From Opeltia flavorubescens (Eukaryota > Ascomycota > Lecanoromycetes > Teloschistales > Teloschistaceae): a DNA stretch of 64,000 nt. The notes beneath the pieces were generated by a model that was given only the letters and a program-made list of their open reading frames with translations, was not told the DNA's origin and did not search any database. Within the stretch, counting starts at the first letter, position 1, and the number at the start of each line of letters is the position of its first letter. The stretch lies in NCBI GenBank assembly GCA_000442125.1, contig KE546977.1, positions 124,001-188,000 of the forward strand. The letters run 5' to 3'. The translations under genes were made by a program, and so were the position numbers. Of this stretch, positions 21,757 through 33,369 are shown piece after piece.

Positions 21757-23034
21757 TCAATCTTCAATAATGAAGTCATTCCTCGCATCGTCTGTCTCTC
21801 CTACAAATGATACTGAGGTGCTAGGAAGTTGATGGATTTCTCTCTTGGCTCGTTGAGCGTGCAGTATTCTAACATGCTCATCGAAGATTGCAAAATCCTT
21901 CGTGCAGAGACTTTGCCAAAAGTCGTCCATATTCCTATCCGACCATTGAAATCTGCGCGGTGTGTCAAAATACCCATCAAGCAGTTCTTGCTGATCATAT
22001 CGAAAGATTGCTTTGACTTCTTTCCAGCTTGCTTCTTGGTCGCTCAAAGTTTCTCCATCTAGTCGGCTGATGCTCGCTTGCACCTCCCTTGCACGCTCAA
22101 GGCACGCTGGGGATGAGCAAGGATGATTCGGGAGGCCGGTATAGCGCGTAGTGCGATGAAGGGAGAATTTCACCAGGTTCGGCACGCGAATGCGCTTCAG
22201 AGGCGCAAGGTAATCCGAACAATAGGGCACGGCGGGTTGAAACCAAGGGTGTACATCATCCAGGTATGCACATAGGCATGGCGCTGTTATCGTCAAGTTC
22301 CGGACGATGTTTCTCGACGAAAGCTCGTCACAGATCAAACGAAAACATTCCATAACCCCAGAATGATCATGCTCGTAGCACGCATATACTCTATCAATGT
22401 TCAAGTGGTAATTGCGCATACACTTGAGTGGAGGCCACCGCGCAATTCTCTCATCGTTGTCAAAAGCAAGTAAGTATCCCATCCGGCATCCGCGGCCTTC
22501 CATACCGCCCATATAGATTTCTAGCCGGAAGAAAACTTCGTTTTGCAATACCGCGAGAGCTTCTGTTGAGATCAATTTATTAACGCGGAAGAGTGCTGTA
22601 GGTATGGTGTCTGCTCGAACTTTGGGTGAGTTCCGAATAGCTTCGTTTTCGAGGTCATCCTGGTCGTCTCTAGTGAAGAATTTGTAATGCAATGGTAGAG
22701 TACGGTCATCTGGCATTAGGAGACGAAAAATCATGAGTCGAATTTCGGTTGGAAGTCTTTCCAGTGGGGAGACAACAGCTGACCTGTCATCCCGCTGGTC
22801 CAGATCTACCACATTTCCAGTGACATCTTCTTTGCTACCGATCTTGTCAGTGTCATTTGGTAGATTGTACTCGCTACCCAAGTCTTTGTCTGCTTCGATA
22901 CCGGACTGGCGCTCTACGGGCATGTTCTGTGGAATTGATGGACCGGGATGCTCATTGCTAGTAGTCATTATCGAACCTTTGTATCTGTGGTTTGATGGAA
23001 GAGGGAACGGGGCTGTCCTAGTCTTGGGCACCAA
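21757..23034 (-). CDS. F-box-like / 2EXR-type fungal protein
   Basis: A single exon of 425 residues. After a polar N-terminus, residues ~90-110 read SPLERLPTEIRLMIFRLLMP, the F-box-like opening typical of large fungal families. The rest fits their usual layout: ALFRVNKLISTEALAVL.N.VFFR, then a region with NYHLNIDRVY and a Cys-rich loop (HPCSSPACLERARE). Such proteins are often presumed substrate adaptors of SCF ubiquitin ligases, though few have been tested. A second in-frame Met (MTTSNEHPG, near 22968) is an alternative start. Confidence 0.75.
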   Translation of the reverse strand: MVPKTRTAPFPLPSNHRYKGSIMTTSNEHPGPSIPQNMPVERQSGIEADKDLGSEYNLPNDTDKIGSKEDVTGNVVDLDQRDDRSAVVSPLERLPTEIRLMIFRLLMPDDRTLPLHYKFFTRDDQDDLENEAIRNSPKVRADTIPTALFRVNKLISTEALAVLQNEVFFRLEIYMGGMEGRGCRMGYLLAFDNDERIARWPPLKCMRNYHLNIDRVYACYEHDHSGVMECFRLICDELSSRNIVRNLTITAPCLCAYLDDVHPWFQPAVPYCSDYLAPLKRIRVPNLVKFSLHRTTRYTGLPNHPCSSPACLERAREVQASISRLDGETLSDQEASWKEVKAIFRYDQQELLDGYFDTPRRFQWSDRNMDDFWQSLCTKDFAIFDEHVRILHAQRAKREIHQLPSTSVSFVGETDDARNDFIIED

Positions 23035-23673
23035 TAATTCAGGCAGCAGGGTGATGAGTAGTACGGCAGTCTTCTCAAGGCGAAGCGCAGCAGAAACTGG
23101 ATCATGGATAATCCGACGTCATTCACAGATAGGACCGTACCCAAATCAGAGAGCCAATCAGACCTTTCCCATCAGGCTGCTGAGTCATCATACGACTGTT
23201 ATCCCTGCTGGCGCTCATATCATACCAACGTCAGATAATTTAGCTGGATTGATAATCCCTACACCTACAGGATTTCGGTCTCAAATTGACAGCATTCAGG
23301 CGTGCAAGGAATATCCAATCTCTCATGCCTGAGCATATAGTATCCAATCAAATGTCGTCGCTGACATGTAAACATCTTCAGCCGCCAATCTCCATGGCCA
23401 ATCCAGTTCGAGACTTTATCGAGAGCTTTATCAGGACAGGTGATTGGTGGATGGAAATGCCTTCTACTTGGAGCCACTTCCAATGGTCGTCCCTGATCCA
23501 CTTCCGATAAGTGCCCTCACAGTACCAATGTGCTCCAGAATGGGTGTTCTAGGNTTCAGCATCACACGTCATTTCAGAAGACAGAAAAACTCTCCTTAGG
23601 ATGTGAGCGTTAAGTAAAGTAGCTTGGTATCCTGATATCTAGAGATTCCCGATTGTTTATGCCTCACGTTAAA
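23035..23673. other. intergenic
   Basis: No gene recognised. Contains an N at 23554. Confidence 0.4.
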
Positions 23674-24025
23674 ATGGAGAAAGACATCGCCATAATCGGA
23701 ACAGCATGCCGGGTGGCCGGTGCCAATTCGCCTGCGGAGCTCTGGGAGAATCTGCTGCAATCTCAAGATGTACAGCGACAATAACGCGCTTCAACAATAG
23801 TGCCCTTTGGAATGATCCTACGACGGATCAAACGCATGTTGGCCGTGCCTATATGCTTGACGACAACGGCGTCGACCAATTCGACAATACCTTTTTCCAA
23901 GTCACTCCAGCTGGAGCCATAGCCATGGACTCTTAGCACCCTACGCTGCTGGAAGTCTCCTAGGAGGCCCTGTATGATGTTTCTTCTGCGTAGCCAAGAC
24001 AGTCTGGCCAAAAACTCCCTGCTAG
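23674..24025 (+). pseudogene. polyketide synthase KS-domain relic, N-terminal part
   Basis: The sequence opens MEKDIAIIGTACRVAGANS and PAELWENLLQSQDV, the canonical start of a fungal type I PKS ketosynthase. A frameshift near 23785 follows. It continues ITRFNN, then HVGRAYMLDDNGVDQFDNTF and FQVTPAGAIAMDS, and then has in-frame stops where an intact KS has Gln (MDPQ-type) and Tyr (EVSYEAL-type). The match fades after EALYDVSSA. The KS active site is not here; the following segment of the domain is found inverted at 26883-27086. Confidence 0.8.
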
Positions 24026-24684
24026 GACAACATTGGCATTTGCCAAGGTCTCATCGTCTTCTCGCCGCCAAGCTCCCCAAGAAAGCCATCAAGCCATCCG
24101 CAGTAGACTCTTCGACCGAATGCGGGGCGCCCAGCAGCCACTATCCACTTTTTGGACCACCGATCTATGAAGAACCGACGATGTCATCTTGGCCTTCTAT
24201 TCTTTGAACTCGACATGGTCGCGCCTGCACGTTCTCGGATAACCATGACGCCTTAGGTTGATACAAAGGTAGATCACGCCTTATCGCGCCTTATTCAAGA
24301 AGTATCGAACGCGTACACTCATGCTGAGCCCCTTCTCAATCTGACCTAGAGAGTTCTCCCTAATGTCTGACGTACACATTCATTTGTCGATGCTCTCCTC
24401 CGCTGGGCATCTCCACCTTGGCCATACCTGCGGCAATGATGATCCATGGTCACACAGTATGGCAAACAGCTTGGCTGAAGTGACTCTTACTGCCGAGAAG
24501 TCGATTTGCGGGGAAGGCAACTAACTTCGTGGATAGGATATAAAGAGATTCATTTCCTCTGCCAGAAATTCTAAATTCCAGGATCTCAGACTATCAGAGA
24601 CGAATCAACTGCCATAACCGTTGTTTCTGACATCCATCAAGCAAGTCATTGATCAGCAAGAGCGTCCATCCGACAAACTCCACG
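24026..24684. other. probable pseudogene debris
   Basis: No open gene. The sequence just after the KS relic still has short coding-like stretches (near 24040-24200) but no recognisable domain. Confidence 0.3.
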
Positions 24685-25352
24685 ATGAAAGCATCAATGA
24701 TCGCATATACTCTCGCAGCCTTGGCACCTGCATCAGCGATGCCGCCTTCGAAACGACAAGACTCCTCAAAAGTCGAATATCCTCGTATCAACGCCAGAAC
24801 GAACTCCTGCCCCTCCATATTCAACAATACCAGCCCGTTCTTCAACTTCACATCCACATACCACATCCTCGCCACCCCCGACCAAGTCGTCAACGGGACC
24901 ACCGACCCCGTCTTCACAGGCGGTCTCCCGGGCGCCCAGGCTATTTTTGACTTTGGCATCAACGCGGATCTGGATCTGATATGTTACGATATCAAACTCA
25001 CCGGGTTCAAAGGGGAATACCAGTCTCCAGCCAGGACGGCGACGCACATTCATGAAGCGGGGATGGGGAGGAACGGACCGCCTAGATTGGCTTTCCCGAA
25101 TCCGAAGGGCGATGGGGAGGGGGAGAGGAGGAGTGTGGGGTGTCTGCAAGGTATGTTTTGAAGACATAGATGTTTGGATGAAGCTAATATGTTAGAATAG
25201 GACCTTTCACGACGGGCTTACTCGTTAATGGTACCGATACAGGGGAGGGATTCAAGGTGATGAAGATCGAGAGTAACCCCAGTGGGTTCTTCGCGGATTT
25301 GCATTCTAGCCTTGCAGTTCCGGGGGCGGTAAGGGGGCAGTTTGAGGGATAA
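24685..25352 (+). CDS. secreted CHRD-domain protein
   Basis: Two exons, 24685-25150 and 25201-25352 (GTATGT..TAG, phase 1), giving about 205 residues. A signal peptide (MKASMIAYTLAALAPASA) is followed by a KR that could be a Kex2 site. The domain has FTSTYHILATPDQVVNG, AIFDFGINADLDLICYDIKL, the ATHIHEAGMGRNGPP strand with conserved His-Ile-His, and GFFADLHSSLAVPGAVRGQF at the end. This order matches CHRD (chordin-type) domains of fungal secreted proteins, which lack a known activity. It sits between two halves of a broken PKS KS domain. Confidence 0.75.
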
Positions 25353-26882
25353 GAAGGCGTGCGTGAGAGGATGAGGGAATACATTGGGAAGGGGATGGGC
25401 TTCAAAGAAAAGGTTTGCATGCAGAGAGTAGATAAAGGGAGAGGAGGCAGACAGAAAATTGACTATCTACACTATATAGGGTATCTTCCCACGATTGCCT
25501 TTCCTCGTGAAACAACGCGAGGGGAAAATCGAAAGTCAATATCGATAATGATTTCCTTCATCTATATTCTATTCTCCTTGAAAGAAAGAAGGGGCCGTCT
25601 ATCAATCCATATCCGCCATTTCCACAAGACCTGCCCACTTACAGAAAAAGTTCTTTGTCTACATATCCCCTCCCTCCCTGCCTACTCATGCATCCATCCA
25701 TCCAAAACCCATCGCCATTCATGATCTCATTCCTTTCATCCTCCCCTCTTCCCTGCCCTCTCTACTAGTTTCTCCTAAGTCCTCCAGTCCGCTCTCTACA
25801 TCGAAAAATAGAAAACTTTCTCAGCTCATCCCCCGTAAAAAATCGCACAACGAGATCCTCATCTCGCACACCATTCCAACTCAAAGTTTTCCTACACTCT
25901 CTTAGACCGAATAAAAGCAAGCTCCTCGGCTCCTAACATCACCATAAACCTCCAATTAAGGGGAAAAAAAAAAAGAAGAAGGGAGGAAGATCTGCACAAC
26001 ATACTCATACTCATAACATACCACTCATATCAAGCGCCCATTCCACATCCCAAACGACCAAAACAAAACCCTCATTCAATCAATCGAAAAACTCAATCCC
26101 CACAGGGCCTAATAAATTCCGAAAAACCTCATCCTCCGCAGAAATCCTGTTTCCTTCTTCAAGACATACATATCTATATAACCCGTCTCAATCAAACACC
26201 CACCTCCTACAAATACTAACAGCCGAAAAAAAAGCAATTCGGCCTGGCGCAACAAAATGAACAATGAACCAATTTTTACATCGCCTCTTGAACAGAAGAA
26301 AGCCTACACCTACGAATAACTTAGGGTTACTCCTGCCGTAAATGTATACTATATCGATATCTCGCTTGCCATCATCTGCAATAAATTGGGTCAGTCGCCA
26401 GCAGCTGCCGTCCGTTCCAGTAGTGAGTGCTCCCTGATCAAGAAGTTAGCAAGAAAGAAGTCTCATACTAATTATGTGCATATATTCAAGAATCCAGTAC
26501 CAAACAAACATGAGGTTTCTAGGTATATGTATTATCGATGGGTTCGATGTGCGTCGAGTGGTTAATTTCTTTATATATACAGCGCGCGCTCCAAATTCTC
26601 CTTCCTGCGCTTTTGGCCGAACGAGTAAAGTGATTCCTTGAAGTTCTACCATTTTGATTAAATACGAGTACCCATGATACACGGCTCTTATCGAGTCAGA
26701 ACCAACGACACCGATATCTTGGCCCCCCCCTCCCCTCTATAGCCTTCAGAACTCGCCCTAAAATTATAATCAGCGTCCGGTAGAGCTTAAGAAAGCCACG
26801 TTCACTCGTAGAGACAAAATGATGAATCCGGAACAAAGAGTAGATGAGCGCAGCATACCATGGCCATATTCGAATCGCCTTA
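25353..26882. other. long intergenic, pyrimidine-rich, no gene seen
   Basis: About 1.5 kb of C/T- and A-rich sequence with no convincing frame on either strand. It probably holds the 3' UTR of the CHRD gene and untranslated spacer. Confidence 0.45.
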
Positions 26883-27086
26883 TTGGAGCGCTCGAACAGC
26901 TTGATGCAAAGCTACCACAGAGGACAAGCAGGCAGTATTGATACTCATGCTTGGACCCGATGAATTGCAGAGATAACTTAAACTACTAGCAACCATACAG
27001 CTATCAGTGCCAGTCACGATGTAGCCGGGAGTAATCCCTGGGCCCTGAGCCATGGCTGTATGATAGTCGCTACCCTCAATACCCAT
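26883..27086 (-). pseudogene. polyketide synthase KS-domain relic, active-site part
   Basis: A 68-residue frame covers the KS region just after that encoded at 23674-24025: GSDYHTAMAQ, then TPGYIVTGTDSC, SLSYLCNSSGPSMSINTACL and SSVVALHQAVRALQ. The active-site motif is NTACLSS instead of DTACSSS; the nucleophilic Cys is kept and one Ser is replaced. The frame stops straight after ALQ. The strand is opposite to that of the N-terminal piece. Confidence 0.8.
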
Positions 27087-27405
27087 GCGGATCAGTCATC
27101 GTAGCGGCCGCGGATGGAAAATCGACATGCCAGTGAAAACGGCAGTATCAAGTTTAATGACTTTCTGGAGAGGTATACCGGCGTTTTCAAGGCGGTTGAG
27201 ACAGTGATGATGACTTCTCGCTGTTTTTCGTAAATTGCCTTCCAGCTTGGCAGCGGAGAATCTTAATACCTGGGTGCCTCCACAATTTCTGCCCTTCAAA
27301 GCTGAGAGTAAGAGCCTAGTACCTGTACAAGTCGTTATATCGAGGGAAGAAAGACATTGTCTCATGTCCCGAGACTTTTTCGACGAAATAGGAAAAGATC
27401 CTCGC

Positions 27406-29678
27406 TCAGCATTTGAGCGCGGTCTGAACCATCTTCTCTTGAACTTGCTTCCAAGCATTCCGAAACTCGATCGAATCCAGACAATTGGTCACATAACAAT
27501 GCAATTTCCCTGGTGATCTGTGGTCCAATTCCGCAAAGCGGTCCGCCCAATACCGGCAAGCCTTGAAATAGTCCGCACCGCCTTCATAGTCGGGAAAATA
27601 ATCAGTGATGGGATGTCGAAGGATCGTCCGCTCGAAGACGTCAGCCTTGTTGAGGAAAAGGAACACCGGGAGGCTTTCTACGAAGACGTTATTGATGACA
27701 CTCTTGAAAACGCAAAGGGAGTCCACCATCTGATTCTGCAAACCGTATACTTAGGAACTGATAGCTTTGCTCGGCATAGGGAAACCCGACTTACCGCATT
27801 GGGGTCTTCCACCAGGTTCTGACAATATCCATTCAAATCGACCACATAAATCAGGTAATCCGGTTGGTCTGCCATGCAGTGTATCCATTTCCTTCGGCAA
27901 GAGCGCGTTCCGCCGACATCGTATATCTCGACTTCGAAGGAATTGGTGGCGATATTCGATTTGTATATCCCCGTGGTTTTGATATGCATACAGAGGTTGG
28001 CAATACAGGCATGGCTTGGTGTGCCCCAGAATATGTCAACAAGGTTGTCCATTATGCTAGGTTTGATTTAGCAAATGGCGTATACGGATAAGTGGATGTG
28101 TCAACTGACTAAGGGATGTTGTTGGGTGTCTGAGGCCATACTTTGGCATTGATTGCCCATTTGATTTCTTGTTGCTTCCACAAATGATTGAAAACCACGA
28201 GTGCCCCATCAAAGTACTCCTCTTGTGGCATTGTGTCCTTAAGAGAGCCGTGTAAGACAAGAGAATACTGCAATTCAAGATCAGACTCTGTAGAGCATCT
28301 CAAGCAGGACAGCTCCGCCATTGCTTACCTGAGAAAGTAGGTCAAAGGCTTCCCCATGGCTGTCTCTGCCACGCTTGTCTATGCATTCGCTGAGTACGCG
28401 CCTGAAAGAGTCGATTACTGCTGTCCGGATGACTGTGCGAGCTTCTTCCAATTCAACTGGAGTTGGCTTGATTCCCTGCATCAGCTGAAGCTGTTTGAGA
28501 ATNGTCGACTTCCCCGCATTCGAAATACCTAACATCGCACAAGATTAGCTTTGATCGCAGATAAGTCCCGACCCGTACGCTCCAAAATCGAGAAGCTTCA
28601 ATACACATACCCAGAATGAGGATCTTGCTACCAGACCGAGATATTGAACCGGACTTATGAAATAGATCAGGCGATACGCATCTTTGTGCCAGAGGTTCCC
28701 TGTACCGTTGACCATTGAAAAGAGAATGGGCTGCCACGGGCAGCGAAACCAAAGAGATATTGGAGACATCTGCAAGACTCAAGCCGGAAAAGAACGAAGA
28801 CCCGATTGAGCAGCTCGAGGAAGAAGGTAGTGACAAAAGGTCTGGATCCGACCTGCGGACTATGGTCCTGGAGACTCGTGTGTAGACGCGAGACTGATGG
28901 AGATCTTTGTCGAAGGAGAAGGCGTAATCGGACCTCCCCTCAGCAACTCCGGTCACATCGCCGTAAGCGCAAGAATTCCTCTTGGGTTTTAGGGCGGATG
29001 TATCATCATCGGTCAAGTCAAAGCTTTCGAGCGCAGACGGAGCACTTTGGTGCTTCAATTGGATTGAAAGATCCGATCTTTCGAGGCGACGGCAAATTTC
29101 TTGATTATGCGTGAGGACATCACGGACAACCTTGGTGAGGGATTGGATTGACTGCTGAGCTTCATCCAGGCCGGCGCTGGACACATCGAGGATCAGTGAG
29201 CTCATACCTTCACCATTGAGAGCTTCATGGGACGATCACTCAAGACTGACCATGACAGAGTCGTTAATATCAGATTCAGCGAGAGCTTAGACGATTGCAA
29301 CCTCTGCAACAGCCTCGAAATAGTCGGTTCTTTAGCAATCCATTTCAACCTGCTACCAAAGAGCATAGAATTCCGAGCCCTCAACCCATCCAAAGCATCT
29401 TCGAGCTCCGAAAAGGTCATGACGGTATGGGTCAAGATAATGCAAAACTGATCAACCGTGATCAATGCCTTCCTCGACCTCAAATTCGATGTCCCGGACA
29501 AAACCAATTCCTGCATTCGTTGAAGACATAGCTTCAGATCCTCGACTTCAGCGATGACACGGCGTGCTAGTCTTGGTGCATCCTTGACGCCGTGGACAAG
29601 ACCTGTCAAGAGTTCCGAGACCTTGGCTGCCGCTCCCAGCAGACCGAGGATGGAGGCGGATACAGAGATCGGATCCAT
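27406..29678 (-). CDS. PigL_N-type NLR N-terminal domain fused to a GTPase-deficient G-alpha domain
   Basis: Start chosen at ATG 29678 (MDPISVSASILGLLGAAAKV), the typical opening of the PigL_N domain of fungal NLR-like proteins; an in-frame Met at 29858 would only add a basic leader. PigL_N spans about 210 residues and splices (GTCAGT..CAG) into LSCAGLDEAQQSIQSLTKVV. A Ser-rich linker of ~150 residues follows. Then comes a complete G-alpha fold: P-loop ILILGISNAGKST (the Thr codon is ACN at the N of 28503, so Thr regardless), an alpha-helical insert, switch I HIKTTGI, switch II YDVGGTRSCRRKWIHC, FLNKADVF (NKxD) and a diverged TCAT loop (TNCLD). The catalytic Arg of switch I is His and the catalytic Gln of switch II is Thr, so it should bind GTP but hydrolyse it poorly. 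There is no N-terminal myristoylation Gly and no usual C-terminal receptor tail (ends ALKC). Confidence 0.8.
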
Positions 29679-30412
29679 TGGCAAGCTTCCATGAGAATGT
29701 ATTACTCGGAGCCTGTTGAGTGCTTTCTGTTCCTGGCGTGAGATGGTCTCGGTCGACTGCGACCGGAGGCATTGGAACCGCCGCCATGACGAAAAACGCG
29801 GGAAGAGACCTGAATGCCTGAATTGCCTGCTCCGCTCAGCCTCGCGGAAACCAGCCAATCATGGCAGGTAATTGAACGAGAGAAGAGGCTGTGATATGCA
29901 ACTACCGATGCACGTCAAGTCGAAGTGGTGTGGTGTTTGCGGCCCGGAAGATTAAGTTCCCCTCGTTTAGAAAGTACACAAAGATCACGTGACTAGAAAC
30001 TCTCGGTCCAAGATTTCACCTATCACCATACTAGTATCATCCTGAGCAAGCAGCCATCCATTAAGCTCAAAGACAGCCGAATGAGGATTGAATTAGGGTC
30101 TAGCAATATCGCCAAAGAAGGGTATCTATGTAACAAGCTTTTTCGAACCGAGAAACCTCAATCAAGCCGCCCTGCAACCAAGTGCCAGCGCTCTATTAAT
30201 GCATGCCCTTCCACAAGAAACTCCGATGCCAGCTCTTGATCCATGACGCCCGATCTTCTTTTGTATTACAGCTTCCATTACCACAGCGTACCTTTTAGAC
30301 AGTCGTCGAGCCTTGAATAACCCCTAGTATCACAGGTCTTCGTGTCACACTATTCGCCAAGACCGAACGCTTCTGAGAACCTGGCCATAGATCGTTGGAA
30401 AGATCATCCCAA
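29679..30412. other. promoter region and intergenic
   Basis: Upstream of the G-alpha fusion (-) and downstream of the 14-3-3-like gene (-). No additional gene is seen beyond the in-frame leader up to 29858. Confidence 0.4.
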
Positions 30413-31504
30413 TTACCTTGGGGATCCATCATATGGAGTCTTCACACCGTTCGTCGTCGCAACAGGGACTTTTGGCGGTGCCTCGAATCTCGTCGTCCTT
30501 GATGCCCGTGGTGTACTCGGAGAACTCTCCGCACGTGGTGTGCTGGCATCGCCACCCAATCTTGGTGTACTGCTCCCCACACTTCCACTCATCCCTCTCT
30601 TCATCATTCTCCCGAGTAGTTGTACCATCTCCGCAGCATCCTCGAATTGATCATCGTCCATCCCCTCTTGTGCCATGTAAACGTCTTTGATCGCTTGCTG
30701 GGCCACCAGCCGTGAACCGTCGGCATCATGCAGGCAATCGTACATGTACGCCGCATACTCGGTCTTGACAGATAAGCGAACCGGGTTCGACCCGCCGAGT
30801 AGAGTGTCCGCTAACGCAGATGCTTCAGTGAAGCAAGCCGTAGCCCTAGGAACATAATCGGTAGCTGCGAGAAGGAAAGCGGCTGCAGGCTTGGCAACGG
30901 CCACAGGCGAGAGACCTGGTGGCAGAGGCTGGACTGGTCCACCTTTGAAAGGACTAGGTGAAGAGCCCATTGACGATCTATCTGCAGCTTTGCCCTTATT
31001 GCTCGATGGTGTAAAGCTCGGAATGGCGGTCTGGTGGATGGATGGTTGATTGTGGAAAAGGACGAAAATATGGTAGAAGCTGGCGCGGAGTTTGTAGGAG
31101 AGAACCTTCAGTTCGGCAAGATTCTCGGACACCATAGGAATAATGTATTGTTCGATCATGATGAGCCCTTCTCTTGAGAGCCATATTATGTGATGGTACA
31201 ATTGTAGTGATTTGGTGTCCCGAGTCGTATCGAGCTTGCGCAGTCGGCGAGCACGGATAAGCTTTTTGGAAAGGAGGACGGAAAGACCGAGAACTTTGTA
31301 GAGGAAGGACGAAAGGAAAGGATTCGAGTTGTTTGTTCGCTTGGCGAAGTGACCGAGAAATTTCTGATCGACCTCCGAAGAGGCCATCAATAGGAGGTAG
31401 TTGTAGTCGGCGAGGTCCTGAAAATGAAGAGCTTCAGTGTCAGCCAGACCTGGATAGATATCCATTTTCACGACGTGAATTTGCGACATGTTGTTGCAAT
31501 TCAA
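30413..31504 (-). CDS. 14-3-3-like protein with disordered C-terminus
   Basis: A single exon of 363 residues; the second Met (MSQIHVVKMDIYPG, near 31489) is an equally good start. The helical 14-3-3-like region includes ASSEVDQKFLGHFAKR, SSFLYKVLGLSVLLSKKLIR, LYHHIIWLSREGLIMIEQY and LSYKLRASFYHIFVLFHNQP. This is the divergent fungal type, not the canonical ~260-residue 14-3-3. A second helical half covers ATDYVPRATACFTEASALAD to DVYMAQEGMDDDQFEDAAEM. The last ~60 residues are Ser/Pro/Thr-rich with several S/T-P sites. Canonical 14-3-3 proteins bind phosphoserine clients; whether this divergent type does is not visible here. Confidence 0.75.
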   Translation of the reverse strand: MNCNNMSQIHVVKMDIYPGLADTEALHFQDLADYNYLLLMASSEVDQKFLGHFAKRTNNSNPFLSSFLYKVLGLSVLLSKKLIRARRLRKLDTTRDTKSLQLYHHIIWLSREGLIMIEQYIIPMVSENLAELKVLSYKLRASFYHIFVLFHNQPSIHQTAIPSFTPSSNKGKAADRSSMGSSPSPFKGGPVQPLPPGLSPVAVAKPAAAFLLAATDYVPRATACFTEASALADTLLGGSNPVRLSVKTEYAAYMYDCLHDADGSRLVAQQAIKDVYMAQEGMDDDQFEDAAEMVQLLGRMMKRGMSGSVGSSTPRLGGDASTPRAESSPSTPRASRTTRFEAPPKVPVATTNGVKTPYDGSPR

Positions 31505-33369
31505 AAACGATAAGTAGCACGATCATGAAGTTTGCAAGAAAAGAATCCTAGCATGTCGAAAAGTATCACCAAAACAGGCAGCGCCATGAACAGTTCATTC
31601 ACGCAATGTTGATTTGATCAACTTACTTGTTGTCACCCACAACCACACCCCCTCCGGTCACAAAGTGTTCTCTTCTCCTCTTCGTATGTCTATCGCTTCG
31701 GTTCAATGGTTGTAGGTGGTCGTTGTGACTATGTGTCGAGTTCGGAGTATGCATGCTCGAGGTAGCTTCTTCTATAGCTGGGTTGGAAGTCGATGATGGT
31801 CAATGACGAAGGCGTTGCCAATGACAGGCTGAGCTTGTATGTTTGGTATGTGATTCGTGGCTAGGTCAGGTTTTGGGCAGAGCTAAGGATGGTAACATCC
31901 GATTCGAAGGAATTGATGCCGTAAGCGCCACGATACTCTCAGGAAGCCCAACGACGACAGTCGATCGTCTGAAGGAAGGGAGACTTCTAGTGAAGGGAGG
32001 CTATTGCACGTGGATACTAAAATGACATGCTTCTCAAGCCATCAACATCTGCACGATCGATCATTGAAGATGTCGTACCTTTGTAGAGATATCCTTACCG
32101 TGTTGTCGGCTTGACCTGAACCATAGAACCCAATGTAAAGACAACCTTTTGAAGAGAAGAGGCCAATACTCGGAGAAGTAGGATGAGGTATTTTGTGGGT
32201 TGGCAGGAGAGAAGATTTTCGCGATTGAAGAGCTATGGACCGGCAATTGCAAACTTGGGAAAAGGTCGGAAGCTTGGACGACAAATTTCCCCAGATCCTA
32301 GTCGTGGATCGGCAGGAAGCTCCCAGAGCCGCAGAGGCTAGAATCCGCCACAAAATTCGACCGTTTTGTACACATGAGATGACGATTCGAAGAGCGTGTT
32401 GTGAGATATCCACTGCAGGACGACCGAGGATGTATTCAAGAGCTGGGCTTCGGGTCGGAATGAAAGGACCGCTCCACGGAATAAGGTATGTACGAGTGAG
32501 GCACGACTGACAACACAGAGGAAGCGGAAGTCAGAGTAGTAGTCGGAGGGTGATGCAATTGCAGCGGTGTAGAGGACGGCATGTTGGCAAAATTGGGACG
32601 GAGGAAGTGTTCGTGGGAAGATTAAGGTTGTGTGGGATTTCGCTGGTCCTGCATGAAGCGTGCATACGTGTCAGACGGACGCTTCATTTCCCTCGTTGTA
32701 GATCCCAGCAGGTTGCCTTAGCCGATAAGCTATCGAAGCTTTCCAAGCCATCGAAAGGTTGGAGAGCCGACCGAGAGTCTAGATTGAAAAAAAGTGCGGC
32801 GGACTGAGGATGATGAATTGGCACAAATCAAAGACACGGTAGAAATTGGTGAAAGTCGAAAGTCGCGATAGACGGATCCAAGAAACAACGGAAGGAGCGG
32901 TGACGATTGGGTAAAAAGTGGAGTTGTCGTTATGCCTGGTCGGGGATGGCTTCGGACCGGGTTGGGCTGAAAGGCTTGCATGTGGAAGGGGCGACTGAGA
33001 GGCCGAAAAGCATGGGTATGGAATACCTGGTTAGACCAGTAGCAGGCCTGATTAGGATTCTATGATGGGTTTAGCCTTTGGCGTCCATGTTACGTTAGTC
33101 ATCAAGTCTTTACCTTCATGATTCCATTCCCAACTTCCTTCCGTCGCGTCCATTCTGACATCCTTACCAACACCCACCTCTGCAAATGGTAAGACCATTT
33201 ACAATACCAATTTCCTTGGCATCGATCACGTGAAAGGTTGGATACCGGTTAAGTATCCACGATCACACTTTTGCATGACCATTGTACTCTGTATCAACAG
33301 CAAAGACAATAGCAATCAATGCATAAACCTGTTTCATTGACCGTCCACTGTAATCTATCTGACCGTCGC
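31505..33369. other. long intergenic, probable upstream and 3' regions
   Basis: About 1.9 kb between two minus-strand genes. Open frames (such as 32042-32413 minus) lack protein-like composition and conserved motifs. It may hold a long 5' leader of the 14-3-3-like gene. Confidence 0.4.

Noticed and set aside
22733-23332. 199-codon plus-strand frame
   Set aside because: Mostly antisense to the F-box-like gene; composition follows that gene's codons.
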